A DNA stretch of 30,814 nucleotides from CAYQPF01 sp964419225 (lineage in GTDB: Bacteria > Cloacimonadota > Cloacimonadia > Cloacimonadales > CAYQPF01), in contig CAYQPF010000048.1 of NCBI GenBank assembly GCA_964419225.1, forward strand, positions 1 through 30,814. The letters are read 5' to 3'. Each line of letters opens with the position of its first letter. The first letter of the stretch is position 1. Shown in pieces: positions 1 to 7,158 of the stretch. The notes beneath the pieces were generated by a model. It was given only the letters and a program-made list of their open reading frames with translations. It was not told the DNA's origin and did not search any database. A program made the translations under genes and the position numbers.

Positions 1-68
1 GATATTTTACTTGCATAATTTATATTATTATTAATTATGAGTAACAGATTATTGCCCAAGGGGTATGT

Positions 69-2288
69 ATGAAGTATAGTTTTGTGAAATTATCAGATTT
101 AAGAGCCAAAGCAGTTCAGGAAGTGACCAGGCATTTGGAAAGTGTGAACCGTGGAGCCAATATGTTGGGTAACCTTATCGGCGGGCCTGGATCTCACAAA
201 GAGTGGGCTTCCCAAGCCAAAGCCAAGCATGAAGCTTCTCTTTCTGTAACAGGTCATCAGAGAATGAATTATGTTCTGGGCTCTCTGTTCGAAATCTATA
301 AATGCGAAGCATTTGTTCAGTTTGGCAGATACATTGATGATACGTTAGTTAATCTTAAAATGAAGATGGAAACCTCATATTTGAACATGGTTTTGGACTT
401 TGTCGAAACCAATATTCACAATGAACAGGCAATTCTTACTCTTTATGATGTTATTCAGCAGGCTATTCTTGTCTTAGCCGAAGAAAACCAAAAACTGGCT
501 AAATCTTATCAAACAATTCTGGATAAGCATAAAAATGTCCAGCAGGCATATGAAAAGATTCAAACACTTTTAAGAATACCTTATCAGGATTTTACTTCTC
601 AGCATTCTCAAAACATAAAATCCCTTTATGCATACAATGAAGCACTTTTTAATCAACATCTGGAAATGAAAGAAGATCTTTTCGTACAATTAAAAAACAA
701 ACTTGATGAAATTCTGGAATACTCAGAAGGATTCTTTAATAAAGAAAAAGAATGTGAAAACCCTTCTTTATTTAAACTTTTAACTATCATCAGGGATTTC
801 AGGGAAATCTTTGAACCACTCAAAACCATTATCAATGCTAAAAGATATTTTACTTTCCTGGATTTGGAAAAAGATTATCAACATTTGGTCACTTTTCTCA
901 ATTCAACGTACCCTGAACTTAAGACTTCTTACGAGTATTTGTCCTTACCCAGAACAAACCTCAATGTAAAAAATATTTTCACTCAATATAAAAATATCCT
1001 TAAATGTAAGGAACTCGAAAAACATCCTTTCATAGAATTAAAAGAACTTAATCCGGATTTGAATGAAATTCTTTCCCGTTTTGAAATGATCCTGTCCGAT
1101 TATTATAAAAGCGATATTCTCCAATATTATAATATCTATAATGATCTGATCAATGCAGAAGATACCGAAGATAAGATAGGTGAGCTTATCCGTTTCCATA
1201 AACATTTGGACTTTAAAGCCAGAGAAAGCAAGGATTCTGCTTTTCTTTTCACTAAGATCAGCAGCATGAAAAAAGATGTTCTTGATAACCTGGACGGTTG
1301 CATCAGAAGAGAAATGGAAGCTAAAATAACTCATGCTAATAATTTGGATGAAGTGAAACTAATCTATGACAAAATTATCCGACATCTGATAAATCTGGAA
1401 GATATGAGCAGGCTCGAAAAAGTCCAGAATGAAAAGAATGCATTTCTCAAATCTGTAACGGAATTACAAGCTTTGGAAAAGAATCTGGATGAAAATTACA
1501 AACAATATGGAATAACTATTGATCCTTTCAAAAAGAATAAATATAAAAATATTCTTAAGCAGGAACTCTCTGCACTTACCCGCATCTTTGAATCCATTCA
1601 AAAATACCATTTTTTGAATCTGGATAAACTCTCTCAGAAAATGCAAAATATGCTTAGTCAACTGGACTTCAAGGTCGAAACCTCTCATAAATCAGAACGT
1701 TTGATTATATTAGATAAATTCAGTCTCAAGAATTTTGTAATCTATGCAAAAAAAGATCTAACCTTTGGAAGAGATGCTTCTAATGATATTATACTGAAGA
1801 GTGAGTGGGTGTCTGCCAAACATTGGGCCTTTGTCGCAGATTCCAAAACTCTTGTCGATGCTGACAGTACTAACGGTACTTTTATCAATGATCTGAAAGC
1901 CAGACAAGCCAGTTATTCACTTAATGACATATATACTTTCACACTTGCCGACAGCTTTGAGTTCACCCTAAAAAAGAATAATCAGAGCTTTGCCTTTAAC
2001 TTGCTGCGGATCTTAGACAAAAAACTCCTCATGGATTTGGAACAAAAAGAATATGTTCATTCTCTTTTCAATACAGATTATTACTGGTTGATGGAAAATG
2101 ACGAGTTGACTATTCACAAAAGTAAAGCCAAACTCAATGAACCGGGTTCTTCCGAAAGTGATCTGATCCGGATTCGATATGAAAATGGTGCTTTTTTTGT
2201 AACAGATCAGTCCAAAGATGTTTATATGGAAATGCTGGAGTATAGTACAGAAGATATTTCGGACAGATTCTCTTTCCATATGTTCTAA
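69..2288 (+). CDS. FHA-domain protein with long helical N-terminal region
   Basis: This 739-aa cytoplasmic protein has no signal peptide. Roughly residues 1-540 are Lys/Glu-rich and look alpha-helical or coiled-coil, and I do not recognise a family there. A forkhead-associated domain lies at about residues 550-640: GRD at 567-569, then NDI, VSAKH, and STNGT starting at residue 600. These are the residues FHA domains use to bind phosphothreonine peptides. About 100 further residues follow the FHA domain. The ATG at 69 is preceded by AAGGGG. The next gene starts one base after the stop, so the two are probably co-transcribed. A role in a phospho-dependent assembly is inferred from the FHA domain only; no kinase is visible in the window, although the upstream neighbourhood is cut off. 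The FHA call is firm, the protein's role is unknown. Confidence 0.85.
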   Translation: MKYSFVKLSDLRAKAVQEVTRHLESVNRGANMLGNLIGGPGSHKEWASQAKAKHEASLSVTGHQRMNYVLGSLFEIYKCEAFVQFGRYIDDTLVNLKMKMETSYLNMVLDFVETNIHNEQAILTLYDVIQQAILVLAEENQKLAKSYQTILDKHKNVQQAYEKIQTLLRIPYQDFTSQHSQNIKSLYAYNEALFNQHLEMKEDLFVQLKNKLDEILEYSEGFFNKEKECENPSLFKLLTIIRDFREIFEPLKTIINAKRYFTFLDLEKDYQHLVTFLNSTYPELKTSYEYLSLPRTNLNVKNIFTQYKNILKCKELEKHPFIELKELNPDLNEILSRFEMILSDYYKSDILQYYNIYNDLINAEDTEDKIGELIRFHKHLDFKARESKDSAFLFTKISSMKKDVLDNLDGCIRREMEAKITHANNLDEVKLIYDKIIRHLINLEDMSRLEKVQNEKNAFLKSVTELQALEKNLDENYKQYGITIDPFKKNKYKNILKQELSALTRIFESIQKYHFLNLDKLSQKMQNMLSQLDFKVETSHKSERLIILDKFSLKNFVIYAKKDLTFGRDASNDIILKSEWVSAKHWAFVADSKTLVDADSTNGTFINDLKARQASYSLNDIYTFTLADSFEFTLKKNNQSFAFNLLRILDKKLLMDLEQKEYVHSLFNTDYYWLMENDELTIHKSKAKLNEPGSSESDLIRIRYENGAFFVTDQSKDVYMEMLEYSTEDISDRFSFHMF

Positions 2289-2289
2289 T

Positions 2290-3504
2290 ATGAAAAGATT
2301 TTTATTCCTTTTGTTTTTCTTTTCTTATGCGTTGCTGATTGCATCTGAATCGGATTATCTGATCGTTACCGCCAAAGCCAATATCTCTGAGCGTACACAG
2401 CAGAAAGCAGATAATCTCTGGCAAAAGGAAATCACTAATTATATTCGAAGTAAATCTCAAATAGCAGATTATGAGCTAAATAACTATATTCTGAAACAAG
2501 CTGTGGAAATGGCTTCAAAGTACCGTATTCGCTCTGTCTCAAATCTGAATGATTCCTGGGAAATTGAATACAAAATTCGTAAAACTGCTTTGGACAGTAT
2601 TTCTTATGAAATGTCCAAAACAAGCCATGAAAAAGCACAGCAACTCTTTGATTCGGCTGTCAAACTTGAAACTTCAGCTCCCTTGAACTCCCTTGAACTC
2701 TATCTTCAAGCTCTCGATCAGCGTCTGAATGTAATGCTTCCGCCCTTTTATTCCAAAGAAGAAAACCAGAATATCTTCAATAAGATTAAATCAGCTCTTA
2801 TGAAAATTTCTGTAACTACTCCCGACAAAAAACGCGTTCCCGAAGCTAAGAATACCGACATAAAACTTGTTTTTAACCTGGCCCAAAATTATTTGTCAGG
2901 TATTCCTGTAGGAATCTATAAAAACAACTATGATAGTCTCGTAATTTCAGCTTTGACTAATGCTCAAGGGCAAGTGCAGACTAATGTCTCTCTACCAGAT
3001 GACGAAAACAAGTTCCTTTATCGATTCGATCTTCTGGAGGGAATGCTATCCAGAGGAATGGTCTTGGATAATAAGGAGCTTTTGGAAAACATTCTATCCG
3101 CTAATACCAGTTTGTTTACTGGTGCTCTTTATAAAAACTCCGGGTCTTTTACAATTTTCCGTCTGGGTAACAAAAGGGTTTTTATTACTTCAACTGATGT
3201 GGACAAGAATGATACAGCTAAAATTACTTCGAAGTTTAAAGCAAAGGGCTATCAATTCGTGAATACTCAGGATAATGCCGACCTTTTTCTGGAAATAAAA
3301 CTTCTGAAAGAAGATGAGAGCAAAAGTGCTTATGAAGGGTATTTTATTGCAGCTTCGATGGTTCTCACCTTGCAAAGTCAGCAGGGTATTATTGTTCAGC
3401 AAACCAAATCTATCAGCTATACAGCCTTTTCTGGCAAGTCCTTTGCAGATGCTCTCGCACGTATAAAACCCAAGATCATCAACGATCTGATCAAAAAGTT
3501 ATAG
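2290..3504 (+). CDS. Secreted/periplasmic protein of unknown function
   Basis: I chose the ATG at 2290 over the in-frame ATG at 2218. It lies one base after the FHA gene's stop and begins with a clear signal peptide (MKRFLFLLFFFSYALLIASES), whereas the longer form overlaps the FHA gene by 71 bases and buries the signal. The product is 404 aa. Residues 20-130 (DYLIVTAKANISE onward, with many Gln/Lys/Tyr) resemble the LPP20-like export domain only loosely. The middle (about 195-270) reads like a beta-sandwich with SGIPVGIY and LTNAQGQ, as in carboxypeptidase-regulatory or Ig-like folds. The C-terminal third is mixed alpha/beta. The near-overlap with the FHA gene suggests coupled translation and a joint task at the envelope. 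Function is unknown. Confidence 0.8.
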   Translation: MKRFLFLLFFFSYALLIASESDYLIVTAKANISERTQQKADNLWQKEITNYIRSKSQIADYELNNYILKQAVEMASKYRIRSVSNLNDSWEIEYKIRKTALDSISYEMSKTSHEKAQQLFDSAVKLETSAPLNSLELYLQALDQRLNVMLPPFYSKEENQNIFNKIKSALMKISVTTPDKKRVPEAKNTDIKLVFNLAQNYLSGIPVGIYKNNYDSLVISALTNAQGQVQTNVSLPDDENKFLYRFDLLEGMLSRGMVLDNKELLENILSANTSLFTGALYKNSGSFTIFRLGNKRVFITSTDVDKNDTAKITSKFKAKGYQFVNTQDNADLFLEIKLLKEDESKSAYEGYFIAASMVLTLQSQQGIIVQQTKSISYTAFSGKSFADALARIKPKIINDLIKKL

Positions 3505-3533
3505 GCGGTTGATTATGAAGATAACATTAGAAT

Positions 3534-3579
3534 CAACACACCTCCCGGCTAAAGCCGTACTCCTCTCAAGAGGAGAATT
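3534..3579. repeat. 46-bp interspersed repeat, copy 1
   Basis: This 46-bp block is identical to 18435-18480, 15 kb away. It contains two small inverted repeats, CGGCTAAAGCCG and CTCCTCTCAAGAGGAG, so RNA from it would form two hairpins. It sits between the secreted protein gene and the first TonB-like paralog, where it might also act as a weak terminator (no T-run follows). Confidence 0.85.
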
Positions 3580-3655
3580 GACTCGCTGGTCATTTTAACA
3601 GAGATGAGGAGTCTTTTTAAGATGTATTTTTAAACTTTGCAATAGGAGGATATAT

Positions 3656-4498
3656 ATGAAGAAAATTATAGGTATCTTTTTTGTAATTATAATTTTAAAT
3701 ACAACTCTTTTTGCAGAAAATACTATTGATAATGCTTTAGCAACAAAATATGCAAATATACTAAACAAAGTGATCGGAGATAATACATTCGATTTCTTTA
3801 AACTGGGTAATGTATCCGAATGCAGGGAACTGCGGGTCAATCAGGATTATCCCCTGCAAGTGGTGCTGGCTTTGCCTGATTCCACTAGTAATCAATACTT
3901 AAAAGTAGTTAATGGGATGACCACTTATGGTCTCAATCTCTCTTGGGTTCCTGGAGAAAGAAAGATTCTGCAGTCCAATGAAAGTAATAGCGAAAACACA
4001 CCTACGGGCTTTATCGAAAAAGGCAAATTACTTTCCACAGGATATTTTAAGATCGATGGAATGGATGTTTTATTGTATGATGGACAATTGACTTTTTTAG
4101 ACAACTCGGGATCAGGTCTTTTTTCTGAAGGCACAGGATTGATCATTAAAGATAGTAAATTCATTTATAAAGACCAGGAATGGCAGAAAATTGATGATTA
4201 TGCCTCTGCAAATCGTTCACTTAAATATGATGAAGCTGCCAAAGCAATCACAACTGTTCCTCCTAATTTGATAAGATTTACTCGTATAACAGGAGAAGTT
4301 ATATTGAATGTTGAAGTACTTAAAACCGGATCGGTAGGAAGAATTATTATCGAAAAATCCTTACAGTCAGGCCCTTTAGGTTTAGATGAACTAGCTGTTG
4401 AAGCAGTACATAAATGGAAATTTTCTCCTGCAAAATTAAAAGGAAAACCCGTCGACTCCTGGGTAACATTTCCCATAAACTATTCTATAGAGAAGTAG
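3656..4498 (+). CDS. TonB C-terminal-like secreted protein, paralog 1
   Basis: This 280-aa protein has an N-terminal signal peptide (residues 1-20, ending LFAEN). The central region is shared with the next two genes (RVNQDYPLQVVLALPD and the DGQLTFLDNSGSG segment). The C-terminal domain, about 205-278, has the TonB/TolA C-terminal pattern: a conserved beta strand (VEVLKTGSVGRI), then the ELAVEAVHKWKFSPAK helix and a final strand. Real TonB proteins have a membrane anchor and a Pro-rich spacer. Here a cleavable signal replaces the anchor, so this is probably a periplasmic or surface protein using the fold for binding. The SD is TAGGAGG before the ATG. Unlike copies 2 and 3 it is not preceded by the vanZ-fragment leader, so it probably carries the array's original upstream region. 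Positions 4085-4244 are identical to 5215-5374 of copy 2. Confidence 0.8.
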   Translation: MKKIIGIFFVIIILNTTLFAENTIDNALATKYANILNKVIGDNTFDFFKLGNVSECRELRVNQDYPLQVVLALPDSTSNQYLKVVNGMTTYGLNLSWVPGERKILQSNESNSENTPTGFIEKGKLLSTGYFKIDGMDVLLYDGQLTFLDNSGSGLFSEGTGLIIKDSKFIYKDQEWQKIDDYASANRSLKYDEAAKAITTVPPNLIRFTRITGEVILNVEVLKTGSVGRIIIEKSLQSGPLGLDELAVEAVHKWKFSPAKLKGKPVDSWVTFPINYSIEK

Positions 4499-4593
4499 AT
4501 TATTTGGTTACTTCAAATATAACAATTTCCAATCCCCTTTTTGTTTTTTTGTACTTTTTGTGGCAAATATTCCCTTTCAGTGTTTCATTTTTG

Positions 4594-4786
4594 TAGTTTC
4601 TTGAGTTACAATTGAATTAGACTTGTCAAAAACTCTAAGCATAATTACAAGTCTCAAGTAATTTACCTCTGTTGAGGTTATAGGAGTAAAGAGATGAATA
4701 AAGATGGATTTTTTTACACAGGTTTGATGTTTAGAGTATCTTCGACACTTTCATTATCCATTCCCATTGATAGGTGGATTTTATGA
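4594..4786 (+). repeat. Tandem-array spacer repeat, copy A
   Basis: This 193-bp spacer unit is nearly identical to 5632-5824. Its first ~100 bases are also recognisable at 6677-6777, in front of the intact vanZ-like gene. It contains a potential stem (AGACTTGT at about 4619 with ACAAGTCT at about 4647), a small ACCTC-TGTT-GAGGT hairpin, an SD (TAGGAG, 4681-4686) and a 30-codon ORF. The stem is not preserved in the third copy, so a conserved RNA function is doubtful. Confidence 0.85.
4694..4786 (+). pseudogene. 5' fragment of the vanZ-like gene (30-aa leader ORF), copy A
   Basis: An ATG at 4694 with SD TAGGAG seven bases upstream opens a 30-codon ORF. Its peptide starts MNKDGFFYTG and continues VSSTLSLSIPIDRW. 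The complete VanZ-like protein downstream starts MDKARFYLW and continues VSSIPSLSIPMEKMW, so this is a shortened copy of the same N-terminus: one 6-residue and one 1-residue gap keep the frame. The TGA at 4784-4786 overlaps the ATG at 4783 of the next TonB-like gene (ATGA), an arrangement typical of translational coupling. The AGG TGG codons at 4772-4777 also serve as the SD of that gene. It is best read as a gene relic, possibly still translated. Confidence 0.75.
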
Positions 4787-5619
4787 AAAAAAAATTATGT
4801 ATTATATTTGTGATCATAGTTCTAAGTTCAACTCTTTTGGCAGAAAATGCTATCGATAATGCTTTAGCAACAAAATATGCAGATGCTCTGAACAAAGTGA
4901 TTAGAGATAAAGCATTTGATTTCTTTAAACTGGGTAATGTAACGGAATGCAGAGAACTGCGGGTCAATCAGGATTATCCCCTGCAAGTGGTATTGGCTTT
5001 ACCTGATACCTCCTGGAATCAAGTTTGGTCTTCTGTCGATGGTATAGATATCGCTTGCCGTTTCAACCTTTCCTGGGCGAAGGGAGAACGAAAGATCCTG
5101 CAGTCTGATGATAAAAATACAGAAAATACAACAAAAGGTTTTATCGAAAAAGGCAAACTACTGTCTGCAGGTTATTTCGAAATAGATAGGATGGATGTTC
5201 TATTATATGATGGGCAATTGACTTTTTTAGACAACTCGGGATCAGGTCTTTTTTCTGAAGGCACAGGATTGATCATTAAAGATAGTAAATTCATTTATAA
5301 AGACCAGGAATGGCAGAAAATTGATGATTATGCCTCTGCAAATCGTTCACTTAAATATGATGAAGCTGCCAAAGTTATAAAGACTGTTCCACTGGAATAT
5401 CCTTCATTTGGTCCACCTTTTAGAACTGGACAGATTGATTTAGAAGTGGAAGTCCTGAAAAATGGTTCAGTAGGAAGGATCGTTTTCAAAAAATCCTTGG
5501 AAGTTAAAATGGATAAAGCTTCTGCAGAAGCAATACGCAAATGGAAGTTTAATCCTGCAAAATTTGAAAATAAACCTGTCGATAGCTGGATATCCTTCCC
5601 TATAGAGTTTACGAAATAA
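4783..5619 (+). CDS. TonB C-terminal-like secreted protein, paralog 2
   Basis: This 278-aa paralog of the genes on either side starts with a signal peptide (MKKKLCIIFVIIVLSSTLLA). I chose the ATG at 4783, not the GTG at 4774: AGGTGG lies five bases before it, and that GTG is itself part of the SD. The central domain matches copy 1 very closely, with 160 bp identical. The C-terminal TonB-like domain (YPSFGPPF, VEVLKNGSVGRIVF, AEAIRKWKFNPAK, SWISFPIEF) diverges clearly, so the central part is homogenised while the C-terminal part varies. The start overlaps the stop of the vanZ-fragment leader, so translation may depend on the leader. Ligand and role are unknown; a periplasmic location is inferred from the signal peptide. 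Confidence 0.8.
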   Translation: MKKKLCIIFVIIVLSSTLLAENAIDNALATKYADALNKVIRDKAFDFFKLGNVTECRELRVNQDYPLQVVLALPDTSWNQVWSSVDGIDIACRFNLSWAKGERKILQSDDKNTENTTKGFIEKGKLLSAGYFEIDRMDVLLYDGQLTFLDNSGSGLFSEGTGLIIKDSKFIYKDQEWQKIDDYASANRSLKYDEAAKVIKTVPLEYPSFGPPFRTGQIDLEVEVLKNGSVGRIVFKKSLEVKMDKASAEAIRKWKFNPAKFENKPVDSWISFPIEFTK

Positions 5620-5631
5620 AGAAGTGATTTA

Positions 5632-5824
5632 TAGTTTCTTGAGTTACAATTGAATTAGACTTGTCAAAAACTCTAAGCATAATTACAAGTCTCAAGTAAT
5701 TTACCTCTGTTGAGGTTATAGGAGTAAAGAGATGAATAAAAAAGGATTTTTTTACACAAGTTTGGTGTTTATAGTATCTTCGACACCTTCATTATCCGTT
5801 CCCTTTGATAGGTGGATTTTATGA
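5632..5824 (+). repeat. Tandem-array spacer repeat, copy B
   Basis: This is the second copy of the 193-bp spacer unit, the same length as 4594-4786 with only scattered substitutions. It carries the same SD, leader ORF and ATGA junction. Confidence 0.85.
5732..5824 (+). pseudogene. 5' fragment of the vanZ-like gene (30-aa leader ORF), copy B
   Basis: This 30-codon ORF is homologous to the one at 4694 and matches it in length without indels. Its segment FIVSSTPSLSVPFDRW is even closer to the intact VanZ-like protein (LIVSSIPSLSIPMEKMW) than copy A is. The stop at 5822-5824 overlaps the ATG at 5821 of paralog 3. The open frame has survived several substitutions in both copies. This could mean selection for a translated leader, or simply that the duplication is recent. 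Confidence 0.75.
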
Positions 5825-6669
5825 AAAAAAAATTATGTATTATATTTGTGATCATTGTTCTGATTTCAACTCTTTTAGCAGAAAATACTATTGATACTGC
5901 TTTAGCCACAAAATATGCAGATGCTTTGAACAAAGTGATCAGAGATAAAGCATTCGATTTCTTTAAGTTGGGTAATGTCACCGAATGCAGAGAACTACGG
6001 GTCAATCAGGATTATCCTCTGCAAGTGGTGTTGGCCTTGCCTGACTCCTCTTGGAATCAAACAGTCACCAATGTTGATGGTATTCAAGTCGTTTGCCGCT
6101 TCAATTTGTTCTGGGCACCAGGTGAAAGAAAGATTCTGCAATCAAATGAAACTAATAGTGAAAAAATATCTAAAGGTTTTATTGAAAAAGGCAAATTACT
6201 TTCCGCAGGTTATTTCAAAATAGATGGGATGGATGTCTTATTGTATGACGGTCAATTGACCTTTTTTGACAACAATGGATCAGGTCTTTTTTCCGAAGGC
6301 ACTGAAATGATTATTAAGGATAGTAAATTCGTTTTTAAAGACCAGGAATGGAGGAAAATTGATGATAATGCCTCCACAAATCGTTCAGACAATTATGATG
6401 AAGCTCCAAAAGTTTTGAAATTTGTTCCACCGGAATACCCACCATATTCACATTACCATATTAAATTAAAAGTTATTCTGGAAGTTGAAGTTCTAAAAAA
6501 TGGATCCGTAGGAAGGATAGTTGTTGAAAAGTCATTACGTTCAATAGTGGAATTTGATGAAATATCAGTAGAAACTGTACGTAAATGGAAATATAGTCCT
6601 GCAAAATTAAAAGGAAAACCTATATCTTGCTGGGTAACCCAAACCATAGATTATTCTGTAGAACAATAG
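5821..6669 (+). CDS. TonB C-terminal-like secreted protein, paralog 3
   Basis: This 282-aa third member of the array has a signal peptide (MKKKLCIIFVIIVLISTLLA) nearly identical to that of paralog 2. The ATG at 5821 is used rather than the GTG at 5812, for the same SD reason (AGGTGG at 5810-5815). The central domain is related but more diverged than between copies 1 and 2. The C-terminal TonB-like domain runs from about 205 to 280 (PPEYPPY, VEVLKNGSVGRIVVEKSL, VRKWKYSPAKLKGKP). It is followed after 108 bases by the intact vanZ-like gene. The three products probably share a periplasmic location and may be partners or variants recognising different targets; this is inference. Confidence 0.8.
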   Translation: MKKKLCIIFVIIVLISTLLAENTIDTALATKYADALNKVIRDKAFDFFKLGNVTECRELRVNQDYPLQVVLALPDSSWNQTVTNVDGIQVVCRFNLFWAPGERKILQSNETNSEKISKGFIEKGKLLSAGYFKIDGMDVLLYDGQLTFFDNNGSGLFSEGTEMIIKDSKFVFKDQEWRKIDDNASTNRSDNYDEAPKVLKFVPPEYPPYSHYHIKLKVILEVEVLKNGSVGRIVVEKSLRSIVEFDEISVETVRKWKYSPAKLKGKPISCWVTQTIDYSVEQ

Positions 6670-6676
6670 ATTTTTG

Positions 6677-6777
6677 TAGTTTCTTGAGTAACAATTGAAT
6701 TAGACTTGTCAAAAACTGCTAATTAAAATTACTGGTATCAAGTAATTTACCTCTGTTGAGGTTTAGGGAGGAAAGTG
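6677..6777 (+). repeat. Tandem-array spacer repeat, copy C (upstream of intact vanZ-like gene)
   Basis: These ~100 bases match the first part of the two spacer units (TAGTTTCTTGAG at one end, TTACCTCTGTTGAGGTT near the other) and lead directly into the intact vanZ-like gene. This is the likely original form from which spacers A and B were copied. Its middle is diverged and the AGACTTGT/ACAAGTCT stem is lost. Confidence 0.75.
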
Positions 6778-7158
6778 GTGGATAAGGCCAGATTTTATTT
6801 GTGGGCCTTTTATATTTGGGCAGGGTTAGTGTTGATTGTATCTTCAATCCCCTCATTATCAATACCCATGGAGAAAATGTGGAATCCGGATAAAATAGCT
6901 CATGCCGGAGAATACGCCATTTTTGCCTTTCTTTATTACAAATACCGCCAAACAGCCGGAAGCAACACCGGCAGAATAATCAGGACTTTGTTTATTTTTA
7001 CCCTAACAATACCAATTCTGGATGAACTGCACCAAAAACTCATTCCTGGCAGAATGTATTCTATTTACGATGTTCTGGCAGACATAATTGGTTTCCTGAT
7101 TGTTATCGCTTATTTATCTTACAAATCTTATTGCTTAAAGGAGAAAAATGCTCAGTAA
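6778..7158 (+). CDS. VanZ-like family membrane protein
   Basis: This 126-aa integral membrane protein has about four hydrophobic segments. The VanZ-like family signature is visible: DKIAHAGEYAIFAFLYY (residues 38-54) and DELHQKLIPGRMYSIYDVLADIIG near 80-105. The name comes from a teicoplanin-resistance gene, but most members are uncharacterised small membrane proteins, and nothing here points to resistance. Two GTG starts are possible, 6775 and 6778. I prefer 6778: GGGAGG ends six bases before it, and it aligns with the ATG of the two leader fragments upstream. Its 3' end overlaps the hisS-like gene by 11 bases, so it heads a compact operon. Its 5' end is duplicated twice upstream (4694-4786 and 5732-5824). 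Confidence 0.8.
   Translation: MDKARFYLWAFYIWAGLVLIVSSIPSLSIPMEKMWNPDKIAHAGEYAIFAFLYYKYRQTAGSNTGRIIRTLFIFTLTIPILDELHQKLIPGRMYSIYDVLADIIGFLIVIAYLSYKSYCLKEKNAQ

Noticed and set aside
2218..2289. Longer start of the secreted protein (ATG 2218)
   Set aside because: It overlaps the FHA gene by 71 bases and would bury a clear signal peptide that starts at ATG 2290.
4619..4654. Conserved RNA stem in the TonB-array spacer (AGACTTGT/ACAAGTCT)
   Set aside because: The stem is kept in the two near-identical copies only; in the third copy the pairing arm is changed without compensation.
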